From: Pisaster brevispinus
Lineage: Eukaryota > Echinodermata > Asteroidea > Forcipulatida > Asteriidae
Assembly: GCA_023634235.1 (NCBI GenBank)
Contig: JAMKCF010000008.1
Location: 15,621,558 to 15,685,557 of the forward strand
Length of the DNA stretch: 64,000 nucleotides
Reading direction: 5' to 3'
The stretch's first letter is position 1. Each line of letters begins with the position of its first letter. The position numbers and the translations under genes are program-made. The notes below the pieces were generated by a model. That model saw nothing but the letters and a program-made list of their open reading frames with translations. It searched no databases and was not told where the DNA came from. Below are positions 1-14,100 of this stretch, one piece after another.

Positions 1-1983
1 AAACAGCGTCCCACCGCCCGTGCTGTCTTCTATGGAACACAAAATACTGTACCCTTGGCATTATATGCCAAAACATGTTTGGTTGCCATCGCTTTGAATT
101 CGCCTGTGGAAAGGCTTACGCGAAATATATGTTTGCAATAAACTTAGCTCACTGTATGCGCTGGACATGGGCATGCTAAAGCTCCGGATCATGCATAGAA
201 AACATGGCATATTTTTCATTGTTTACTGTTTGATTTCGGCAAATGTTCTGAGGGTACACTGTTGTAAACGCCATGGCATGCATGGGTAAGGAAAGACGCT
301 GTTACATGGGCAGTAAGAACTCCCTGTTCTCTCGCTTTAATTCAATGCTTTCAAATACATACAGTAATAGACCTAAGCCCAAATAAAATAAATGGTGTGT
401 TTACGGTAACCCAACCGACCTGGATTTTTTGCGGCTAAAATGCCGACCTCAAATCTTTTTTCTAACTATTTTGTGAGTCGGTAAATGAATTCTACTTTAG
501 ACACAAACAATATTCCGTTTCATGTTCAAAAACTCTCAATTATTCAACGGCCGATTCAGATCTGGAGTTGGCAATTTTTAGAAATTCTACATCGCTGCAG
601 CAAAAAACAAGTTAGAAACATGCAACAGCCATTGCGGTATCAAACATTGCACATCACGTGATCGTGTACTTCTACATGTAGCTCCACACAGAAACAAATC
701 GTTAGCCATTTTGTTTTCGCTTTGGCGACATAATGTTGAAAGTTTACGGTTGATTTTAGACCTTTATGGGTGAACAATCGATGTGTGTGTTCATATAGAG
801 CACATAGTTCATAGGGTAAGCTGGTTTGTGTGTGGTTGTTGATTAAAGGCATGGACAAAATGCAATTTGGGTGAAAAAACTTTAAAGAACGTGCCGTGAA
901 TGTGATGATTTTGTCCTCCGTGTACTACTGTACAGGGTTAACAACGTGTCTTCATTTGCTACATCAAAGGCTCAAGGGTTACGATCTCGTAACTTATTAC
1001 AGTCTGATTTTTGATGTTTTCTAGTTTTAAAAAAAGAATTTTAATAAAGAATACAATGTTAAATTCGCTTGCCTATTCATTTTCAACAGTTTTGCATTTA
1101 GTAACATGAAAAAAACAAATTTTTTGTTACTTTTTTAAAAGTTCAAATTCAAAATCCCGTTTTCCGTTTCAAGGGGCAGATTCCGCGAAATCCGTCCGTG
1201 TTCTGCGATCGCGGAAAATCATTGGCCCTAAAAGTATAACATGACATTTTGTCAATACCTGAAATTGAGAATTGGTAAAACTAATGTCAGCATTTAAAAC
1301 ATAGCCCCGATTGGTGAGATACAAATTTTCCCTGCAACTTGACCACCTCTGTAACTGTCTATAGAGTATAGCCTATATTATGTTTTTTTTTCTAAAGAAC
1401 TTAAAAACTTTTAGATTTTACCACTTTTCAACATGACTACTTATAACTTTATGAGTCAAACAAGGTTAGTATAATGGTAGCAAGTTTAAAATTTAACAAA
1501 TAACTCAACATTCAAGAACTTAAAAACAAAAAAATAAATGAACAAAATAAAATTATTTTCCTACCTACCTACCTGGATTTTTTTCAGGCCGTTATCGTAA
1601 ACACAACATTTATTTTATTTGGCGTAATGTACATATGAAGCACATACATGTACATGTACAGTAGGCCTACATGTACATGTACATACAAAATATACATCCA
1701 AGCTTGGAATTACACGATGGCCATGGCCTCTGTTGCCCCATGTCTTAGCCTTGGTGCCCTTTCAAAAGTTAATCCCTTAGACTTCAAGATTTTCCAATGG
1801 AAGTGCCCTTTGCAAGATGAAAATGGCCTTGCCCTCTCACAGTTGACATTCCAGGCATGTATGAACAATGTTAAAGTCATACAATGTGCAAATTACATTT
1901 TATAACTTTAACATTGTACATGTACGCGCTATGTGTACATGTGCTATGTACATGTACGTGCTACATGTATGTGAACAAAAAAA

Positions 1984-2190
1984 GTGCTATGTGAACATGT
2001 ACATGCTATGTGAACATGTACATGCTATGTGTGTACGTGCTATGTGAACATGTACGTGCTATGTGAACATGTACGTGCTATGTGAACATGTATGTGCTAT
2101 GTGAACATGTATGTGCTATGTGAACATGTACGTGCTATGTGAACATGTACGTGCTATGTGAACATGTTAGTGCTATGTGAACATGTACGT
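1984..2190. repeat. 19-bp tandem satellite
   Basis: About eleven near-identical copies of a 19-bp unit (gtgctatgtgaacatgtac), one shortened by four bases. The unit ends in the catgtac word that is common throughout the window. Confidence 0.9.
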
Positions 2191-3610
2191 GATGTTCATA
2201 CTACAAACAGATCAGGTTCAGGGTCAGTGCAAGGCGGACTTGTACAATGTACAATCAATATACACACACACTGTGTGCATTTATTAAGCCTATACACATC
2301 ACATGTTCAATCAGCACTAATTTGTGTGTTGTAGAGAATGTGCAGCATGAAATACATTTCAAGTACATAAATACATGCATAAATTTATTGCTATCTATGT
2401 AAGGACTTTCCTTTGTCCCTCTAACTTAACACTCTCCATAGACTTAGCGCACGAAAAAATGTGAGGACACAAAAATACAAAGGATTCTAATGTGAGGACA
2501 GCATTGTCCCTTTTGTATTCCTTTATTCTATTGTCCCCACTCTTATGGTATTACCATTACATGTATACATGTAGTAGTACATGTACATGTATGTAGGTCT
2601 GATAAAAAGGTAAACCTTTGGCCTGGTCAAACACTTGGTCAACATTTACAAGTTGGATTATTTTGATGAATTCTTAAACAGTGTGTAGGCAAATTCACAG
2701 AGCACTGACCTTGTGCGTCTGTGTGCCTACTTGATGTACTGTAGACTACAAAATATGTGACATGTAAATCACTGACTATTATAGTATTGGCTAATGATAA
2801 GAAATTAATTAATTGATGCATCAGGGCTCGAATTTAGGGGAAAATTCAACAAGACCCCAGGACCAGAATTGATTTTACAAGACCGGAATCTAATGACAAA
2901 GAACTTTGTACACAGTTTTAACATGTAGGCCTACTACATGTATGTAAACTGTTAGTATCTGAACAAGCACCAAGAAAGTATCTCATTTGTCTATATGTTT
3001 ATTGTAATTATCTTAAAATGGTTTTAGTATGCTAAAAGTTTATACTCAACACAATCGATAAATTTTTACCAGACTCAAAGTCAACTATCGAACCCCATGC
3101 TCTTTTTTTATCACACAGTGTGGTACATGTACACATAATACTTTGAAGTTTTAGTCAACTAAAAACACATGACCACCAAGCTACATGTAGTCCAGTTTAA
3201 GTTTACCCGAGGCTAAAATCACCTGCTTCGGGCCTTTGGTCCAGTGTTAATTTAAGAAGTAAAATTATGTACAATGTATTTGTCCCTAATTATGCATGTA
3301 ATTGTCAGGAATATTAGCAGTCACGATACCGTGCAGTACAGTGTATAAAAGAACTAAAACCCCCAAATTTTAATGGAGGCAATGATCCTGTTTACATGTT
3401 TGTTATCGCAATTTTGTGACACAAACTGTCACATAATTACTTTAAAACAATTTCACCAAATGTTGTTAGATGAAATTTGGTTGTCAGCAATAACCACCAA
3501 AATACAACAAAAATCTGTGCATGGTGACCTCACACATGGTGACCTCACACACATAGTCAAGATTATCTGCAAGAGACTCCCCTGAACACAAAATACAACT
3601 GTTGTTTCCT

Positions 3611-4970
3611 AAGCTTGGGCGATACCACGATATTATCGAATATCGCGATACCATTTCTTGAACGATTACAATATCGCGTCGATTTTTTTTAAATCGAGAC
3701 ATCGTTAAATCGCGGTATCGATCAAGTATCGCGATACATTTCCTAGAGCTTGCAACTACTGAGAGTTGTTTCATAACAAAGAAAATCACAGACCGCAACC
3801 GCAAGATTTCTCCAGGATGACCCGATCGAGTTTCTTCGAATAAACTACCAACATCAAAGCCACAGCGATCATGCGGTCTCGCAAAGACACTGCTGAAAAA
3901 AGCTTCTCCTTTGAGTGCATGCAGCTCAGGGCCGAGGCGGCGGCCGTACACTCGTTCATCCGTCGAGCGCATTCAACGGATTTGCACACCGAATTGGAAA
4001 AACGTGCGTGCAATTTACCTATTGCACTCTGCGCTCAACGCTCAACACACACCATCCAGTACACGTGCGCGCGGCACATTGAATTGTGGGTATTTTTTTC
4101 GCGGGGTGAACGTGGGACGGGACGACGGCCGTGAATCGGAAAAAAGAGACGCAAATCACGGCTATATCGGTAAATTTGTCTTGATGAGTTCTGTGGTTTT
4201 TTTTCCAATCTTGTTTAAAACAAGTTGGTCAATATCAGACATTTTGTCGATGGAACACCATTTTTTTTTATTGATTTGTCAATTTTTTTAATAAAAAATA
4301 AAACAACTATTATTATCATGCCGTGATGCACATGTCTGGGGAAGCCCAGGCTGAGCAACGGACGCGGTAAAAACTAATTTCTCATTGGCTAAGATCGCGG
4401 GCAGTTTATTCATGGTACGTTTTCGCGGCTGTAACAACTGACCAGTGATTATAAAAAATGTGCGTGATTGGCTACATTCATGGGGAAGCCCCAGGCTGAG
4501 CAACGGATGCGGTAAGGACCAATTCCTCAATGGTAAAAAGATCGCGCGTGGGCAGCAGTTTATTCGCGATGAAATAAAATGTGCGTGATTGGCTAAAAAA
4601 TTTAGCCGCCAGAAGAGGACAACGAATCTTATTGGTAGTTGGAGCTCGGGTTGTTTCGATAATGGCACCAACTGACAAACTGCCGTTCATAGACCAATCA
4701 AATAACATCACTGCGGATTCGGTCGGCAATCCTCTGTGATGTGAGTTCGGTTTAGGTAGGCCTGCTGCAGGATTCTCCCCACATTGTAGCCATTATGTTT
4801 CTTGTTTACAAGGCGCATGCTCTGCACTTTGTGAGAGCAATTCTGTGGCTGTTGACGCCGGAATTAAATGGTTTTTGTTGACGTCATGAATATATCGCGA
4901 TATCATCGAATATCGCGATCTATTTTTGACGATATATCGTGGATGAAAAAAAGCAGTATCGCCCAAGCTT
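3611..4970. mobile_element. Non-autonomous DNA element with AAGCTTGGGCGATAC termini
   Basis: The left end AAGCTTGGGCGATAC at 3611 is matched in inverted orientation by GTATCGCCCAAGCTT ending at 4970. Both ends continue inward with ATATCGCGATA-type palindromic sequence (3630-3745 and 4888-4945). No transposase frame is seen between them. The interior holds a tandem duplication (about 4330-4480 and 4482-4595, each with a 'gctgagcaacgga.gcggtaa' start). Confidence 0.65.
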
Positions 4971-5115
4971 ATTGTTTCCCCCTCCCCCACCCCCGAGTTC
5001 TACTTGGCTCCAAGATCAATTTCGATCAATAATGACCATTGTCTCAGCTCCCATCTCACTATTTACCCTTGAAGGCAACTTATTAATGGACTATTGATGC
5101 ACAACACTTCCTTAC

Positions 5116-8100
5116 CCATCACGTCCTTTACTGATGATAGTCACTTCAAAGTAATATATCCCCGTGGATGCTGGGATTGGGTGTGCTGTCGTCACTGAAG
5201 CCGCATCTTTATGGGTTTTACCTACACCTGGAACAGTAAGACAGAATTTGAAGAAGGAAAAAAAAAGACAAGAATTGAGATCAATGAAATAAAACTTAAA
5301 TAAAAATTAACTCAAAAAATTAAATAAGTTAATGATAAAGAATGGGACACAATCAATTGAGAATTTATAAAAGAAGGAAAAGGAAAAAAAGTCAGATTGA
5401 GATGTCTAGAATGAAAATTCTGTAAAGGCTTCGCGCTTGCATAGCCCCCCCCCCCGCCCCACCCCCTCCTGCGCCAACATTTAATTTTCAAAGTTGGAGA
5501 ACACTGACACCCAGAACCTCCCAAATATATTTATCTTAGCTACATGGACATGGTGTCAATGTAACAAAACATTTATTGGGAAAAAGGGGTACACATGTAC
5601 AATGTACAATGTAGCTGCAGTAATAAGTTTATATTGTTAGGTGTATGTTTTTGACAAACTTATACACACTATATGATGCTATGATTCAAATCTTTTTTAA
5701 AGAGGAACATGTAATACTAATAGAATTTCAAATAATCATTGCAAAGTTGCAAACAATAGTAATGACTTGTGGTGGTTTTACATGCGGTCCATAATTCAGT
5801 AATGTTAGTTTTGTTTTTATTACACTAGGCCGAGTAAAAAAAAAGACATGTTTAGCGTCCCCTCGCCCGCCTCCTTTTTTGGCGCCGCCTCCTTTTTTCT
5901 TTTCTTTTTACCATCAAAAAAAAATAAATAAAAATTTTAATTTTTTTTTTTTTAATGCAAGTTCGTCTCGACAAGGCTAAAAGCCACTCTTGGTAAGGGG
6001 CTACAAGAAGAAAACATTATAAACAGTGAAAATAACTCAGGGGAGCTAAAGCTAGGAATTGATATTCCTCTTAAAACAGTCCAGATTGTTGGATTGAGGG
6101 AAACATGCACCAGGCAAGGAGTTCCAGAGAGTAGCAGTACGTGGAATAAAGCTGTTGGAATGGCTCTTTGTTCTACATCTCAGCAAATTTAGAGTGTATG
6201 GGTGAGAAGAAGCAGAAATTCTGGTTGCACGCTCAAACACTCTGATAGGAGGAACTAGGTCGAACACACTGGTGGCACATTTACCATGAAAATATTTGTA
6301 GAAAAGACAGAGGCTGGCTACAGACCTACGATGGGAAAGAGGTTGTCATGTTGATCCCAGTACTTCACCAACAAGATTAACAATACGCTTCTGCACTCAA
6401 TCTTATAAAGATAAATGACACGCAGAAGCTCCAGCCCAAATGTGACAACAGTACTCCATAGGGGACGTATAGTTGTCTTATACAGGTAGATAGTAGCATC
6501 AGGAGATAAGAACTTCTGAGCTAATTTTTGTTGTGCTATTTTAGTGTACTGAAGCATTCATCAGTACACTAAAATAGCACAAAATCTGTGAATAAATATA
6601 CCTTGGCCAGCCATATTTAGCATGGCGGCCATCTTGGAAAAAATAGCAAAAGATTGGAAAATAGTAAATAGTAGCGCCCTGTCTCCTCCTCTTTTTGAAA
6701 AAGTCCGGACATGTTCAATGTCTTGTCCAACATGTTTCTTTAATGTATTGTGTGTTTGGACAGAAGAAAAAACAATGGATATTTGAAATTTAAAAAAGAA
6801 TGGCGGCCATCTTGAAAATAAAAAATTTAAAATAAAAAGCCCAGTCCTTTTTTTTAGAAACCCGGACGCTAAACATTTTTTTTTTTCTACTCGGCCTTAC
6901 CCGGCCGATATGGTTATTAAACACTGGGTAAAATAAGAATATGATGAACCGTTTACAAATTAAATACATAAGAAATACGACAACGGTGTCCATGTACAGT
7001 GTATTAGCAGGTATTTTCAACAGCGTTAGTCACTCTTTGAACAATGGATCATTAACATGATTAACAAACAGAAAACAATCAGCAATAAAGTGTTTTAATT
7101 TAACTATTAATTGAATATTTGAAGAAACTAAAATTTATAATATATCGATTTTGAAAATCAAACCCTGATGCGTCACACTTTGTGCCCGAACTTCATGCAT
7201 TGACCTTTGTATTGTAGTAGTTTTATTTACAAACAATAAACTTGTTTTGCTTGGAAAGTACACTTGATGCATTGGGATTTCATCGTTCTTCAATCAACCC
7301 TGACCTTAGTATTTTCTGCTGGGTTCAGTTCAGAGTTGCCTGTCAGTAGAAAATATCCCTTAACAATTTATTGTTTGCCTTTAAGAAGTAAAAATGAGAA
7401 GGATACCAGTCACAGATGGTACATGTGACATGGTACATGTGACATGGTACATAATGCATTTTGGCTGGTAACTCTACTCTGGTTACCAGGTAATGTACAT
7501 GTTCATGTACAAATAAGAAGCTACAATGAATTAACAAACCTACATTATTATACATTTCTGGTTCATGCTTTAAAATCAGTTCAATTGCCCATTAGTTGGT
7601 TTGACTAGGCTAAATTTTTATGGTCATTAATTTTTGGAGGCAATCTACATGTATATGACCCTACCTTTAACTAACAAAATGAAAAGGACATACACATAAA
7701 TAACAAGTTTCTTGCCAAGACATGCCTGATAACACTTCAGTAAAAGGCAGTGAAAAGCAATTACCTCTACATGTAAGCCCCTGGCCATTACCTTTGTGCT
7801 GTACATGTACATTTACACAAATGTACATACTTTGAAATGTTTCAGTAGAAATTTAATTCTCCATCAAAGAGGTGTGTTTTGGAAAACTGCTATGCCCTTA
7901 CATGTACAACAGCAAAGTATCGGGCCTGCAAGACCAGATTTTAAAAAATATACATTAAATATTTAGGGTACATTACATAACAATACATACACATGTAGCT
8001 TAAATGGATGCTCCATTGTGTACCGGACCATTTGAAACTACATGTAACATTATAACAAAATATACAAAATTATTTTGTTTTCGCTCTTTCCATTGCACAT

Positions 8101-11100
8101 GAACTGACACAGACTACCAAAAAAAAAAGCAAACAAAGCGACTGTTTATTCTCAGACCTTATCATTTTTAAAACCAATAGGGGCCCTACATGTGATGATC
8201 GGCACAGTGCATTGCAATTCTAGAAAGTTTTCATTTTACGTGACACATGAAAACATTAATAAGGGTGTGACTGATAATATAGTAAGCTGTCCTTGTGGTA
8301 TTATCCAATTATAAATGTACACAGTGAAACTAGTGATGGCTAATCAATTGTGCCTGCTCTTACATGTGTATTCTGGATTTTATTTAAAAAGGTGTATCCA
8401 TAAACATGTCAGTAGAGTGTCATGCAAAAGTAAGCTTAATTGTTCATATTTCCAGGAAAGCATTCACCCTGAACAATGTACATACATGTACATGTATGTA
8501 CCCTGAACTCAGGCTTGGTACTGTACTTCTCCAAGGAAACGGCCTCCATGTCTCTGGCAAAGTGGCAACTGCCTTGGTTCCCTTTGAATTTTTAAGTTTA
8601 TAGAAACATGCCCTTTCCTAGGTAAAAACTGTTTCATACCATACAACAACAAAGTATTGGGCCTGTAAACTTACTGTCATAGGGCCTGCATGTAGTGTAC
8701 AACTTGTACACAACACTGATGAAACAAAGTGAGCACAAGTTTGTGGATGCCATACTGTAAATGACCAAGGCGTAATGCAAACTGTGCAGGCTAATGGCTG
8801 CATTAGTCAAAGTATTAGCAATAAGGAAATTACATGTTCAAACAAACCACACTGCAAGTGTCCTATGGAAATTGGTGAATACAACATACATGTAATAATA
8901 ATAATAATAACTAGTTCTTATATAGCGCATTTCACAATAACGTCTCAATGCGCTTTACATTAGTGCCCTGGTCATTGGGCCAATAACATTCCTGTAATCT
9001 TTCTCAGCTCCCTGGGGAGTATACAGCCCGGGCTGCCGTGGCGCTCCGAAGGCTTTTTCAAACACAATATCAACCTCTACCCTCGCAGGTACCCATTTAT
9101 ACCCCTGGGTGAAGAGAAGCAATTATAGTAAAGCATCTTGCTCAAGGACACAAGTGTCATGACCGGGATTCGAACCCACACCCCGATGACTTAACCATCG
9201 AAACTTGAATTCGATGCTCTAAACCACTCGGCCACATGACACCCCATAACATGTACATTTATTACATACATGTACATGTACTACCATACATGTATATCGT
9301 GTACAATTATGTAGAAATCCATGAGCCTATAGCAAAAACACTGAAAGCATAGTGTGCATGCAAAGCTGTTGTGTTTTTTCTCTAAAAAGCTGCATTTTCT
9401 GCTTAAAAACTGCCACAAACTACAACTCAGAGCTCGTCTATGAAGCCGCGCCTGCGACTCGATGAAGTAGCCAGGAAATTGCTTGTTCCGGGAGAAGCCT
9501 CTGAAGATGCGCCTAGGAAACAATCGGCGCAGCAGCAGATGCTGTTGTCATATATAATTGTGTGAAACTATTTGCTACTAACATGTACCTTTTAAAAGCA
9601 ATGACAACAACATCTGAAGAAAAGTACATGTACAAATGAGCAAAACTTTAGGTTAAATAAAACATGCGATAGAGTCATACATACATTAGAACTTTCTCAA
9701 TACATGTTGAATGTAATTTACAGTACATTCTGTTTTTCTACATGTACTTGCTTTAAACAAGTTATAACGGCCTTGCCCACAAAGATGTTCCAAGCCTGTT
9801 ATGTAACTTCTTCATTTTTGTATTAGGGGAGGAGAGAGGTGGGGAAAAAGGGATGTTAGCTCTGCAGCATACTTTACATGATATGTCCACAAGGCATTTT
9901 ATTGGGTTTGGGCATGAAATTTGCTTCTGCACACTGTGCACAGAACATGGCACATTTGTATGAACAAAACTTGCATGTGCTATCAAGTACAGTACATGTA
10001 TACAAATGTGTACACACAGTGAACAATACTAGATTTTGCATCGAGCCTTTCAACATTTCCACAGCCAGTGTTTTATCGCTTAACTTTTACGGCCAATAAT
10101 TACTGGAAAGTGGATGTGTTTGTTTTGATATTGTCATGTAAATCTCCTTTGAATTGAATTATTTTGGATCATTATACATGTACATGTAATACAATGTACA
10201 TACATGTAGCAAGAGTGGACTGACCTTCCAAAACCCTGACCTCAGCCATAAATAGACGTGATACTACATGATGCGTACGGGTGTACAACAACACAAATGG
10301 CTGCCTTCTTCGAACAGACCAGGCTACCAGATGATTTCCATTTATGAAAATAATTCCCTTTTATTAGTGCGATGTGTGTACATAACGTGTACAAAGTGGT
10401 TTATAGCACAGCACAAACCATACAGCTTTACCTGCATTGCTTGTAAATCCTGGGTACCCAATTTCAAAGTACATGTATCATTTTGCTAAGAGAATGATAG
10501 GGGCAGGGAAAGGGGTGCACTACATCAGGGCAGGCTCAAACAGTATTGTATACACTGGTACATGTACATACAACATGTACAATAACATCCGTGGACATGT
10601 ACCATGTACATGATGTACATGAACATGTATGGCAGTTCCTTAGCAGCTTGGCAGACCTGTAAATGTCACTTTATGTGTATTGTTGTCACATGCAGTTTTG
10701 TAGACAGTGTACTGGTACAGTACATGCTGAATGATGCAATCAGGAATTCTATTGATTTTCGTACATACTTGAACATCATTGTACACGGTACAATAATAAT
10801 AATTAATAATAATAATAACTAGTTCTTACATGTATATAGCGCATTTCACAATAACATCTCAATGCGCTTTACATTAGTGCCCTGGTCATTGGGTCAATAA
10901 CATTCCTGTAATCACCAGCTCCCTGGGGAGTATACAGCCCAGGCTGCCGTGGCGCCCCGAAGGCTTTTTCAAACACAATATCAACCTCTAACCTCACAGG
11001 TACCCATTTATACCCCTGGGTGAAGAGAAGCAATTACAGTAAAGTATCTTGCTCAAGGACACAAGTGTCATGACCGGGATTCGAACCCACACCCCGATGA

Positions 11101-14100
11101 CTTAACCTTCGAAACTTGAATTCGATGCTCTAAACCACTCGGCCACATGACACCCTTCATTGCCTTCATTTGAAATAATTGCAGCAATAACTGCCACTTT
11201 TCTCTACATAAATTACCTTCCAATCGATGCTGATATAGACCTACTGAGCAAAAATTGTGTCGCTTTCATCTATGACATGTACATGTATGAACTCCTTCAA
11301 AAATGAAAACCAACTGGCCAGTGGTCACTGCCATATTTTCACAGTCTCATTGACATATCAAATAGTTCAACTAGAGTCGTTCCCAACTTCAGAGCGCATG
11401 CGTCACGAACCAACCACTAGTTTAAAACCATTGGTCCTTGACCAAACTTGCTCCATAGTAAACTTTCAGTAGAAGTATATTGTGTACAAAGTACAATCAC
11501 ACGCACTCGGGTTTTTCCTTTCTTTTTTCTTGATTTTAGTATTTATTTGTTTCAATGTTTGATGTCTACCCCTCCCCTGATCTAAAATATTTCTAATGAA
11601 TTTTTAAATGCAAAATTTGTGTTATTCAGCCTTTATGCTGCAAGGATAGTTTTAAACAAACCATTTTATACATGTATCTACATGTACGTACAACCTTGCA
11701 CTATCATTATGTCCAATAAGTAATTTTAAAAGCTAAAACCCTTTCCTAGAAAGTTTACATTCATGTACAGTGTTTTAAATTATTTAGTTGATCAAACACA
11801 GTAAGCCAAATGTAAATGTACACAACGAATTAATACAATCCCCTTACATTTACAATAAGCCTTTTCTATGAATATGCTAATTCATGCAAGCATACTTAAA
11901 TACACTATTGGTTGGCAAATGCCAGAGACTTGTGCACTAGGCAGATGCGCAAACACGTATCCAGAGTTCGAAATTAACGGTCGCCCGGTTGCCAAATACG
12001 AATGAAAACAGCGGCGGGCGAGTCAAAACCCTTCCTTTACTAGCCCGCCGGGCGAGTCAAATAATTTGTCCTTTTCACAATAAATGAGGGGTACACTACA
12101 GTGTTAAAATCCCAAAGAGAGATTATTTATAAGTTCGTAAAAGGGTTTGGCAAGTCTTTGACATTGCTAGATTTAATGATCGCGGTCGCGATCACGATCG
12201 TTCATAAGTAAAACACGCACGCACGCACCCCCGCACATACAAGACATAACCACATGGCAGTGAGTATCCCACAACGTTTGCTCGCCCGCCGGTAGTCCAC
12301 ACATGCACACAGCACATGGTGTATTGTACAGTACAACAGCAGGTCCAAAGTCCATCCTAAACAACATTTCGCACGCTGTGATTGGCCCGTTAAAAAATGT
12401 AATATTCATAAGAAAGCTTGGCCAGCCTCCAACTCTGTACACATTCGCGAGTTGAGTAAACAAATGCTGCACAATGTGGCGCACGCCCGCGGATTCTGTA
12501 CTATACACAGCGTTGGGTTAAGGCTATTCAAGCATCGACAACTTTTGCCGATTGAGGGCGTTGCAGGACAAAGTTCATTGACTTTTTTCTCAATCGTGCG
12601 TCGTTGATCGATCGTTAACGCGAAGATTTCATTGCAAAAGAAGTTCTATAAAACCGATTCTCAAATCACAAATCCATGAAAATGGTTGTTGATTAAAAAA
12701 GGATTATTGAGGGCAGAAATTAGGGGATAAGATTTTTTTTTTTTTGGGGGGGGGGGTTTTATGCTACGAAAATTGTGTGCATCAATACATACGGGCGAGT
12801 GAAAAAACATGCGGGCGACCCAAGATCTTGGTTGACTCGTCTGGCGGGCGAGTGAAAAAAAAAGTTAAGGGAAACCCCTGGTATCATGCGTCACGCCACC
12901 ATCAGCCCCATACAAAGAAACAGGATGTTCCCTCATTTTGCAATTTACGTATTTACAATACATTTCATGATTTCCAAGGCTATTGTCTCTAACTTGTCTA
13001 ATGCCCTATTACCATCTACATGTATTTACCTTATATTTGCCTATTATGAAACCTTCCCATTGATTTGCTATAAGTTATAATATTATATCCAAAATGGCAG
13101 CTACAAATACGGCTTTTATTGTTGCTAAGGGTGTTGCTAAGGACGTCCTATACTTAAACACAGCTGTAGCCGTAGCCACCAATTCCGACAAAATGCAGCT
13201 TACAAAAAAAATATTGCCTTTTTTAAAAGTATATTTTTAGTGAATTAAATGTAAAGAAAGTAAACAACATTTATTTCTACACAGATCTTTATGAAATGTG
13301 CTAAGAAAACTAAATGTGGCGTATCAGTACAAGCAAATGAGCCATTGCGAGTTAGATTTGAAAAATGGTACAATGACTTGCTACTTTACCATTACTAAGT
13401 TCCCATTTGCTTTAAGTATATCAGAAATCCTTAGACGTTAAGTATTTCGGCAATTGCTATCGCTTGGTTCAGAGAAAGCTTTTGCAAAGCAACCTCCAAA
13501 TGGGCAAACCTTGGTGCTATTGTCAGATTGTGCCATACACATCAGAATTGTTTGCCATTTCTTACGTAACTACGCAAAAACAATCCATGATTCAACCTCA
13601 TATGCAACCAAACGGAGACTGGAAGGAACAAAAAGGTATGTTTTTGTTGTTGCTGCTTTTCATTATAAGAATCCGTATAAACTGCTTGAAACAGGGAACT
13701 AGACAAGGCTGCAACTGCAGCTGTATAGAGACCAGGGAGTTGGTCGATGGCATACATGTATTATTTATTTTTCATTTCATATCCAACGGCACAAAGTGCC
13801 AATAACATGATGGTGATTAGGAAACTGTTTAGTTTTAGGAAAAACCCCAAATGGGGAAAACCCACGCACATTCCGGTAGGGACTGAAAACCTAATCCACT
13901 TGCAAGGCTCCGGTCCAAGGTGGGATTTGAACCGGGATCCACAGAGGTGAAATGCAGGGCAGGAAACCACTAAGCCAGTCTGATCCCTGAAGGTCACATC
14001 AATGTACTTTGTCAAGAAGGGTGTGGGGGAAAAACTCAAAACATCTGAAGCAAAATGCCGGCAAACAAAACTCGCAACTTGCTTTAAAAAAAATTAAAAC

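Larger units (their letters stand above)
1..5115. other. Non-coding sequence, presumed RANBP9/10 intron
   Basis: No exon with SPRY similarity was found here on the minus strand, so the third exon should lie left of the window. The stretch holds the 19-bp satellite at 1984-2190, TACATGTA-rich tracts, a hAT-end-like fragment at about 2826-2895 and the inverted-repeat element at 3611-4970. Open frames in it are short and show no recognisable domain. Confidence 0.6.
5827..6898. mobile_element. Inverted-repeat element enclosing a retroelement fragment
   Basis: AGGCCGAGTAAAAAAAA at 5827 and its inverse (TTTTTTCTACTCGGCCT, ending 6898) bound the segment, followed inward by (t)gtttagcgtcc on both sides. 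A related half-element is at about 49350-49490, including the 'tggcggccatctt' and 'aagtccggac' words. A reverse-transcriptase remnant lies inside, so the structure looks nested. Confidence 0.55.

Noticed and set aside
3484..3972. A 162-codon minus-strand frame.
   Set aside because: It crosses the terminus of an inverted-repeat element and has no recognisable domain or conserved-looking sequence.
9165..9244. A tRNA gene suggested by good A- and B-box sequences (also at 11.1, 27.6, 34.4, 55.1, 57.6 and 60.8 kb).
   Set aside because: Cloverleaf stems are incomplete and each is followed by a shared body and tail, so they are SINE heads.
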